The position numbers and the translations under genes were made by a program. From the NCBI RefSeq assembly GCF_014217565.1, contig NZ_CP043661.1:6944001-7008000 (forward strand): a DNA stretch of 64,000 nucleotides, given 5' to 3'. The DNA comes from Kribbella qitaiheensis. Its GTDB lineage: Bacteria; Actinomycetota; Actinomycetes; Propionibacteriales; Kribbellaceae. Of this stretch, positions 58,227 to 64,000 are shown in pieces (within the stretch, counting starts at the first letter, position 1; each line of letters opens with the position of its first letter). The notes beneath the pieces are model-generated. The model saw nothing but the letters and a program-made list of their open reading frames with translations. It was not told where the DNA came from and ran no database searches.

Positions 58227-58816
58227 TGAGTGATACTAACCCCATGGCCGCGCCGAAACCAGCCCCCTCCGCCCGGGAGACCGAGCTCCTCGAACTCGCC
58301 TACCAGTACTCCCTCACGCACGGCCTCGCCGACCTCTCGCTCCGCCCGCTGGCGACCGCGATCGGCTCCAGCCCCCGCGTCCTGCTGTTTCTCTTCGACA
58401 GCAAGGACGGCCTGATCCGCGCACTACTCGCCCGGACCCGCACCGATGAACTCGAACTCCTGCGCGAGATCAACAGCCGGTACGGCGATGCGCCCGGTCT
58501 CGAGGTGATCGCCAGGGAGCTCTGGACGTGGCTGGCCGCAAAGGAGCGACGGCCGCTGATGACCTTGTGGGTGGAGGCGTACGGGCGCTCCCTGGTCGCG
58601 CCGGAGGGGCCGTGGGCCGACTACGCCCGGTCGACGGTGGACGACTGGCTCGAGTTGCTCGCGACGGCGCAACGCAAGCGCGAGCGGGCAAGCCGCCGCG
58701 GCGAGGCGCGGCGTACCGGCGTACTGGCCATCTTGCGAGGAGCGTTGCTGGATCTCCTCGCCACCGGAAACAAGGACCGCACCACCGCGGCCGTCGAGGC
58801 CTACCTGGCCGACTAG
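58226..58816 (+). CDS. TetR-family transcriptional regulator
   Basis: A 196-residue (or 190 from ATG 58244) TetR regulator. The N-terminal HTH is ELLELAYQYSLTHGLADLSLRPLATAIGSSPRVLLFLF. The C-terminal ligand domain has the LWVEAYGRSL pattern. Neither candidate start has a good ribosome site; the GTG at 58226 may be leaderless. It likely controls the divergent acetyltransferase gene. Confidence 0.85.
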   Translation: MSDTNPMAAPKPAPSARETELLELAYQYSLTHGLADLSLRPLATAIGSSPRVLLFLFDSKDGLIRALLARTRTDELELLREINSRYGDAPGLEVIARELWTWLAAKERRPLMTLWVEAYGRSLVAPEGPWADYARSTVDDWLELLATAQRKRERASRRGEARRTGVLAILRGALLDLLATGNKDRTTAAVEAYLAD

Positions 58817-58847
58817 CGCTGTCGGGCGGACTGTCGCGGAGTTGGGT

Positions 58848-59274
58848 GAACGGGCCGGTCTTTAAGCCGGATTCTGTGGTCGGCGATCATCTATCTACGG
58901 TGTCCGTTGCCGGGCACCTCTAGCGGCCTACCCGCGAGCTCGGGCGGGCAGCCCTCGAACGCTCGCGCAGGTGGCGGTTGCCCGTCACCCTTCTTGGCCT
59001 TGCTCCACGTGGGGTTTACCTAGCCTCCCCAGTCACCTGGGGAGCTGGTGGTCTCTTACACCACCGTTTCACCCTCACCCGCACTCCGATGAACCACGGG
59101 GTCCATCGAAGCCGCTGGCGGTCTGTTCTCTGTGGCACTGTCCCGCGGGTTACCCCGGGTGGGCGTTACCCACCACGCTGCCCTGTGAAGTCCGGACTTT
59201 CCTCGGCGGCCATCGGGTGACCGCGAAACCGCGGCACTACCGATGAACGACGCGATCGCCCGACCGACCCGTTC
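58848..59274 (-). ncRNA. rnpB: RNase P RNA (M1)
   Basis: The minus strand carries the universal RNase P RNA blocks GAGGAAAGTCCGGAC near its 5' part, GGTAAACCCC in the middle, and ACAGAATCCGGCTTA near the 3' end. The terminal helix P1 pairs GAACGGGTCGGTC (59274-59262) with GACCGGCCCGTTC (58860-58848) with one wobble, which sets both ends at about 427 nt. It is of the A type. The 5' end lies only four bases from the DUF952 stop. Confidence 0.93.
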
Positions 59275-59278
59275 GGAC

Positions 59279-59647
59279 TCAGGATAAGGCCTCGGCCGGT
59301 ACTTCGGGCCAACGGCCGTCCGCACCTCGTTCGTAGGACCGGACGTCGACGACCGCGTCGAGGTTGAGTGGGCCGTACAGGTGCGGGAACGACATCCCGA
59401 TCGCGTCCAGGTCCTCGTCGCAGAGTGCCGAGACGAGTCGCCGGGTCTCGATCACCAGCAGCCGCAGCGGCTCGGTCACGTCGGCGTAGAAGGAGTTGGC
59501 GACCATCGCGACCTGCTCGGCGTGGGAGCAGTGGATGAAGGTGGCTTCGTCGTCCAGCGACTGGCCGCGGGTGGACCACCGATAGCTGCCCGCCTGCTGG
59601 GCGGCTTCCCATTGGTCTGCGAACGCGAGGTGAAAGATCGTCGGCAT
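59279..59647 (-). CDS. DUF952 family protein
   Basis: A 122-residue DUF952 protein, with the family blocks IFHLAFADQWEAAQQAG, FIHCSHAEQV, LRLLVIETRRL and FPHLYGPLN. The ATG at 59647 matches the conserved N-terminus. Related DUF952 domains resemble a glutathione S-transferase-like or ADP-ribosyl-transfer fold; function is unknown. rnpB lies directly downstream on the same strand. Confidence 0.9.
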   Translation of the reverse strand: MPTIFHLAFADQWEAAQQAGSYRWSTRGQSLDDEATFIHCSHAEQVAMVANSFYADVTEPLRLLVIETRRLVSALCDEDLDAIGMSFPHLYGPLNLDAVVDVRSYERGADGRWPEVPAEALS

Positions 59648-59734
59648 GCGCAGAAGATTATCGGCGCCGGCCCCGATCCGCCCGCAACCTCGCGGAGCGC
59701 AAGAAGGCACCCCGCAGCCCGCAAAAAATACGCA

Positions 59735-59765
59735 AAGACTTCGGTTGGTTGCCCAACGAAGTCTT
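59735..59765. terminator. Hairpin between divergent genes
   Basis: A near-perfect hairpin AAGACTTCG-GTTGG / CCAAC-GAAGTCTT with one bulged G. Read on the minus strand it is followed by TTTGCGTATTTTTT, terminator-like, yet no minus-strand gene ends there. It may block antisense transcription or be part of the glycosidase promoter. Confidence 0.4.
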
Positions 59766-59861
59766 GACGTGACGCACAGAGACGGGAAAGATCCGATCTC
59801 TACCTGTGGTCCTCTCCGCCCCCAGGCCATAGGTCCCGCCCTAGCGCTCAGGTGAGATCCG

Positions 59862-61550
59862 ATGAACCCCCTCCTGCGCTCGCCCCTGCCCAAAATCATG
59901 CTGAGCCTGGCTGTGCTGGCCTCGTTGCTGGCGACCGGTGGACCTCCCGCCGTCGCGGCGCCCGGCACCACCGCCTGGCAGAGCGGCACCTTCGTCGTCG
60001 ACACCCCCAACCTCATCCGCCGCTCCGACGTCGTCCTGCAAAGACCCAATCCGGCTCCGGCCGAGTCGCTCCCGCTGGGCAACAGCGCCCTCGGCGCGGC
60101 CGTCTGGTCCGCCGGCGGCTTCACCGCCCAACTCAATCGCACCGACACCTTCCCCGACCGCAAAACCCTCGGCCAGGTGGTGATCCCCGGCCTGTCCCGG
60201 CTCACCTCCGCGGCAGACATCAGCGGGACCCTCGACCTGTACGACGGGATGCTGCGGCAATCCGGCGGCGGTATGACGCTGACCGCCTTCGTCCGGGCCG
60301 ACACCCGGCAACTGGTCGTCGACGTCACCGGCGCGGATCCCAACAGCACCCAGACCGCCCAGGTGAAACTCTGGAGCGGCCGTTCCTCCCAAGCACGGGC
60401 ATCCGGGTCCACCGCCGCACCAGCCGAGACCTGGGTCGACAACTCCGGTGCCGGCGCGTCCGGCCGGACCTTCGGATCGCTCGCCGGACTGACAGCCGGC
60501 GGTCGCAACGTCGTCGCCTCCGCACCGAACAACCTCACCGGCCAAGTCACCTTCCAGCCCAACGCCGATAGCTCGTTCCGGGTCGTCGTCGCGGCGCCGA
60601 CCTGGACCGGCGGTGACTCGATCGCCACTACCAACTCGGTTCTGAACGGCGCGGCGACCCGCCCGCAGAAAGAAGTACGGGATGGGCATTTGCAGTGGTG
60701 GCACAACTACTGGGCCTCGGCTGGCCTGATCAAGATCAGCTCGGCCGACGGCACCGGCGACTACGTCGAGAACCTGCGCACGATCTTCCTTTACGCGAGC
60801 GCGGCCCAGAGCCGCGGCGTCCTGCCTGGATCGCAAGCGGGCGTCGCGGATCTGTTCACGTTCTCGCAGGACAAGCGGGACTGGCATCCGTCCGGCTACT
60901 GGTTCTGGAACCTGCGAATGCAGGTGGCGGCCAATCTGTCCGGGGGGCTGCCGAGCCTCAACGACCCGATGTTCCGCCTCTACCAGGACAACCTCGACGC
61001 GATCGCGTCCTGGACCAGCGGGCATATGCCCGGCCGGCAGGGTCTGTGCGTCCCCGAGCCCATGCGGTTCAACGGCAACGGCACCTACAACGGCGGAACC
61101 GGCAACTCGTCGTGTGATTCGGCCAGCTCCCCGAGCTACAACGCGCTCACGGTGACCACGGGCGCCGAGATCGGGCTCTGGGTCTGGGAGCACTACCGGA
61201 TGACCGACGACCAGGCCTTGTCCGGTACGCCGGCAGCCGCGGCCCGGCGGTACGACAGGGCGGCCATCGGCCTGCCCAAGCAAACCTCCGGGACGGGCAC
61301 AGTCAGCCTTCGTGCCCACGCCAACGGCAAGTACGTCACCGCCGGCATCGGTACACCGCTGATCGCCGACAGCACCACGATCAGTACGGCGCAGCAGTTC
61401 GAGCTGGCCGACCTCGGCGGCGGCAACGTGTCGCTGAAGGCCAAGGCCAACAACCTGTTCGTCGCGGCCGACAACGCCGGCGCGGCTGCCCTGATCGCCA
61501 ACCGGGCGGCGATCGGCCCCTGGGAACAATTCGATCTGATCACCAACTGA
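59862..61550 (+). CDS. Secreted GH95-like (DUF5703) protein with C-terminal fascin-like domain
   Basis: A 562-residue secreted protein. A signal peptide (LMLSLAVLASLLATGG type, residues about 12-32) is followed by a GH95-like N-terminal domain (LPLGNSALGAAVW, LNRTDTFPDR) and the start of the alpha/alpha barrel (WHNYWASAGLI, YWFWNLRMQVAANLSGG, WVWEHYRMTDDQAL). The barrel then stops, and after a short link a beta-trefoil fascin-like domain (VSLRAHANGKYVTA, SLKAKANNLFVAAD) ends the protein. Relatives carry about 300 more barrel residues, so an in-frame deletion probably removed the active site. It is coupled to the next gene by AAGGAG overlapping the stop. Confidence 0.75.
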   Translation: MNPLLRSPLPKIMLSLAVLASLLATGGPPAVAAPGTTAWQSGTFVVDTPNLIRRSDVVLQRPNPAPAESLPLGNSALGAAVWSAGGFTAQLNRTDTFPDRKTLGQVVIPGLSRLTSAADISGTLDLYDGMLRQSGGGMTLTAFVRADTRQLVVDVTGADPNSTQTAQVKLWSGRSSQARASGSTAAPAETWVDNSGAGASGRTFGSLAGLTAGGRNVVASAPNNLTGQVTFQPNADSSFRVVVAAPTWTGGDSIATTNSVLNGAATRPQKEVRDGHLQWWHNYWASAGLIKISSADGTGDYVENLRTIFLYASAAQSRGVLPGSQAGVADLFTFSQDKRDWHPSGYWFWNLRMQVAANLSGGLPSLNDPMFRLYQDNLDAIASWTSGHMPGRQGLCVPEPMRFNGNGTYNGGTGNSSCDSASSPSYNALTVTTGAEIGLWVWEHYRMTDDQALSGTPAAAARRYDRAAIGLPKQTSGTGTVSLRAHANGKYVTAGIGTPLIADSTTISTAQQFELADLGGGNVSLKAKANNLFVAADNAGAAALIANRAAIGPWEQFDLITN

Positions 61551-61564
61551 AGGAGTGTGGCGCC

Positions 61565-64000
61565 ATGACCAGAAAAGGTGTTCGGCGGATCTCCTTGCTG
61601 ATCACAGCCGTTCTGACGGCCGCGCTGGGTCTCAGCGCACCAGCGACGACCGCTCAAGCAGGTTCCACCATCCCACCCGGCGACTATCAGCAGGTCTCGC
61701 TCGCCAGCGGCAGCAACGAGCTGGGCGAAGCGATGTCGCTGGCCGTGCTGCCGAACAGGTCGGTCGTGCACACGGCCCGCGACGGTTCGGTCCGGATCAC
61801 CGACGCGGCCGGTACGACCAGCCTCGCGGGCAAACTCAACGTCTACGCGCATGACGAGGAAGGCCTCCAAGGCGTCGCGGTCGATCCGAACTTCAGCTCG
61901 AACCGCTTCATCTACCTCTACTTCTCACCAAGACTGAGTACTCCGGACGGTGACGCGCCGACCGACGGTACGCAGGCCGACTGGGATGCCTGGAAGGGTG
62001 AACTCCACCTGTCCAGGTTCATCCTGAAGACCGACAACACGCTCGACCTGGCCAGCGAGAAGATCGTGCTGCGGGTGGCGAACGATCGCGGCCAGTGCTG
62101 TCACGTCGGCGGCGATCTCGACTTCGATGCTGCCGGCAACCTTTACCTGACCACCGGTGACGACAGCAACCCGTTCCAGTCCGACAGCTTCACGCCGATC
62201 GACGAGCGGACCAGCCGCAACCCACAGTTCGACGCGCAACGCAGCGCGGGCAACACGAACGACCTGCGCGGCAAGCTGCTCCGGATCCACCCGCAACCGG
62301 ACGGCACCTACACGATTCCGGCGGGCAACCTGTTCCCGGCCGGGACCGCGCAAACCCGCCCGGAGATCTACGCGATGGGCTTCCGCAACCCGTTCCGGAT
62401 GAGCGTCGACAAGCTGACCGGCATCGTCTACCTGGGCGACTACGGACCGGACTCCGGCGTCACTGATCCGAACCGCGGGCCGAACGGCCAGGTCGAGTTC
62501 GACCGGATCACCGCGCCGGGCAACTTCGGCTGGCCGTACTGCACCGGCACGAACACCAGCAACGAGACCTACAACGACTACCAGTTCCCGAGCGGCCCGT
62601 CGGGTGCCAAGTTCGACTGTGCGGGCGGGGTCACGAACAACTCTTTCCGCAACACCGGTCAGACCAAGCTGGCGGCCGCGAAACCGGCCTGGATCCGGTA
62701 CGGCGGCGACGCCGGTACTCCGCCCGAGTTCGGCGCCGGCGGCTCCGAATCGCCGATGGGCGGCCCGGTCTACCGCTACGACGCCAACCTCAACTCCGCG
62801 GTGAAGTTCCCGGCCTCGCTGGACGGCCGGTTCTTCGCCGGCGAGTACGGCCGCAAGTGGATCAAGGCGATCGAGGTGACCGGCAGCGGTACGCCGGGCG
62901 ACATCGGCGCGTTCCCCTGGACCGGCACGCAGGTGATGGACATGGCCTTCGGTCCGGACGGTGCCTTGTACGTGCTCGACTACGGCACCGGCTCGAACAA
63001 CCAGGCGCTGTGGCGGATCGAGTACCTGGGCAGCCAGAACCGCAACCCGATCGCCAAGGCGAGCGGGAATCCCACCTCCGGCGGACGGCCGCTGACCGTG
63101 ACGTTCTCCTCCGCGGGCAGCTCGGATCCCGAGGGCGGCGCGCTGACCTATCGGTGGACCTTCGGTGACGGAGGCACCTCCACCCAGGCCAACCCGACCT
63201 ACACCTTCAACACTGCGGGCAACTACACGGCGACATTGACGGTGACAGACCCGACCGGATTGACGGGCTCGGCGAACGTGCAGGTCAGCGTCGGCAACAC
63301 GGCGCCGACGGTGAACCTGCAGACGCCTGGCGACGGTGCGTTGTTCTCCTTCGGCGACACCGTGCCCTTCCAGGTGACCGTCACCGATCCGGAGGACGGC
63401 ACGATCGACTGTTCGCGGGTGAAGGTGACCTACCTGCTCGGACACGACGATCACCAGCACCAGATCACCTCGAAGACCGGCTGCAGCGGCTCCATCGCAG
63501 TACCGGTGGACGGTGAGCACGATCAGTCGGCCAACGTGTTCGGCGTGTTCGACGCGTCGTACACCGACAACGGCGGTCTCACCTCGCACAGCATCCACAA
63601 GCTGCAGCCGCGTCATCGCCAGGCCGAGCACTTCACGGCGCAGTCCGGCATCCAGCTGGCCGATCACGGCACCGCCGAGGGAGGCCGGACGGTTGGCTTC
63701 GTGGACAACACCGACTGGATCTCGTTCCAGCCTTACACGGTGAGCAACGCCACCTCCTTCACGGCACGGGTCTCCTCGGCCGGTGCCGGCGGGACGATTG
63801 AAGTACGGGCCGGTTCACCGTCCGGTGCGCTGATGGCGACCGTCGCGGTGGCACCGACGGGGAGCTGGGACACCTTCACCAGCGTCTCGGCGAACCTCAG
63901 CAACAAGCCGGCCGGTACGACGAGCCTGGTGCTGGTGTTCAAGGGGGCCACTGGCAACGGAAATCTCTTCGACCTCGACGCGTTCACCCTGGCCACGACG
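61565..64000 (+). CDS. Secreted PQQ-dependent sugar dehydrogenase-like protein with PKD domain (truncated by window end)
   Basis: An open frame of at least 812 residues runs off the window. A signal peptide (RRISLLITAVLTAALGLSA) is followed by a soluble glucose/sorbosone dehydrogenase-type beta-propeller (GLQGVAVDPNF, GGDLDFDAAGNLYLTTGDD, GFRNPFRMSVD, FAGEYGRKWI), then a PKD domain (SDPEGGALTYRWTFGDGG) and the start of a CBM6-like domain (VGFVDNTDWISFQPY). The ATG at 61565 follows AAGGAG (61550-61555) and the previous stop. Such proteins oxidise extracellular sugars or bind polysaccharide; no stop codon was found to 64000. Confidence 0.88.
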   Translation, partial: MTRKGVRRISLLITAVLTAALGLSAPATTAQAGSTIPPGDYQQVSLASGSNELGEAMSLAVLPNRSVVHTARDGSVRITDAAGTTSLAGKLNVYAHDEEGLQGVAVDPNFSSNRFIYLYFSPRLSTPDGDAPTDGTQADWDAWKGELHLSRFILKTDNTLDLASEKIVLRVANDRGQCCHVGGDLDFDAAGNLYLTTGDDSNPFQSDSFTPIDERTSRNPQFDAQRSAGNTNDLRGKLLRIHPQPDGTYTIPAGNLFPAGTAQTRPEIYAMGFRNPFRMSVDKLTGIVYLGDYGPDSGVTDPNRGPNGQVEFDRITAPGNFGWPYCTGTNTSNETYNDYQFPSGPSGAKFDCAGGVTNNSFRNTGQTKLAAAKPAWIRYGGDAGTPPEFGAGGSESPMGGPVYRYDANLNSAVKFPASLDGRFFAGEYGRKWIKAIEVTGSGTPGDIGAFPWTGTQVMDMAFGPDGALYVLDYGTGSNNQALWRIEYLGSQNRNPIAKASGNPTSGGRPLTVTFSSAGSSDPEGGALTYRWTFGDGGTSTQANPTYTFNTAGNYTATLTVTDPTGLTGSANVQVSVGNTAPTVNLQTPGDGALFSFGDTVPFQVTVTDPEDGTIDCSRVKVTYLLGHDDHQHQITSKTGCSGSIAVPVDGEHDQSANVFGVFDASYTDNGGLTSHSIHKLQPRHRQAEHFTAQSGIQLADHGTAEGGRTVGFVDNTDWISFQPYTVSNATSFTARVSSAGAGGTIEVRAGSPSGALMATVAVAPTGSWDTFTSVSANLSNKPAGTTSLVLVFKGATGNGNLFDLDAFTLATT

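Overview
The window is about 70% GC DNA with actinobacterial gene content: a fasR-fabD-fabH-acpP-fabF-accD cluster, a homodimeric-type aceE beside DUF3052 and AhpE-like genes, a DUF3145 gene, and a fused RNase H/phosphatase. GTG starts and 1-4 base stop/start overlaps are common. I infer a soil actinomycete near Kribbella/Nocardioidaceae. That placement rests on gene content only; no database was searched.

Layout. 0.1-3.1 kb: MoxR/DUF58/VWA operon. 3.1-6.0 kb: haloalkane dehalogenase-like hydrolase, DUF3145 gene, secreted protein. 6.0-12.8 kb (minus): type II fatty-acid synthesis genes with a PucR-type FasR regulator; FabD carries a BCCP-like tail. 12.8-13.1 kb: three tandem palindromes of 93 bp period. 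13.1-17.6 kb: PHP protein, ArsR + SRPBCC/VOC pair, SnoaL, YceI, pirin. 17.7-22.6 kb: membrane protein, POT transporter, TPR-LuxR regulator, flavin monooxygenase. 22.7-26.8 kb: aceE, DUF3052, peroxiredoxin, tRNA-Val. 27.2-38.8 kb: one very large gene joining a fatty acyl-AMP ligase to a PKS module and an NRPS module. 38.9-51.5 kb: glycan metabolism (ROK kinase, GH38 alpha-mannosidase, GH3 hexosaminidase, ROK repressor, GH13 alpha-glucosidase). 51.6-58.8 kb: NIF3-like protein, zinc-ribbon coiled-coil protein, RNase H/phosphatase, RNB ribonuclease, PLP enzyme, DUF899, GNAT, TetR. 58.8-59.6 kb: RNase P RNA and DUF952. 59.9-64.0 kb: two secreted carbohydrate-active proteins, the last running off the end.

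Three things stand out. First, the megasynthase looks intact in its activating and loading domains (FAAL, AT, A, two carriers) but degenerate in both condensing domains: the KS has Trp for the catalytic Cys and Asn for a catalytic His, and the C domain lacks its HHxxxDG half. It also carries a roughly 990-residue low-complexity linker and no terminal carrier or thioesterase. Second, three kinds of unusual repeat occur: 25 perfect 15-bp units inside the GH13 catalytic gene, a 53-bp palindrome found both at a gene end and in frame inside the mannosidase gene, and two palindrome-rich tandem arrays. Third, five genes contain six small frameshifts, all best explained by extra C or G bases at GGCC sites. 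This pattern looks more like systematic sequence error at a (perhaps modified) motif than gene decay, so these genes are annotated as single, probably functional genes.
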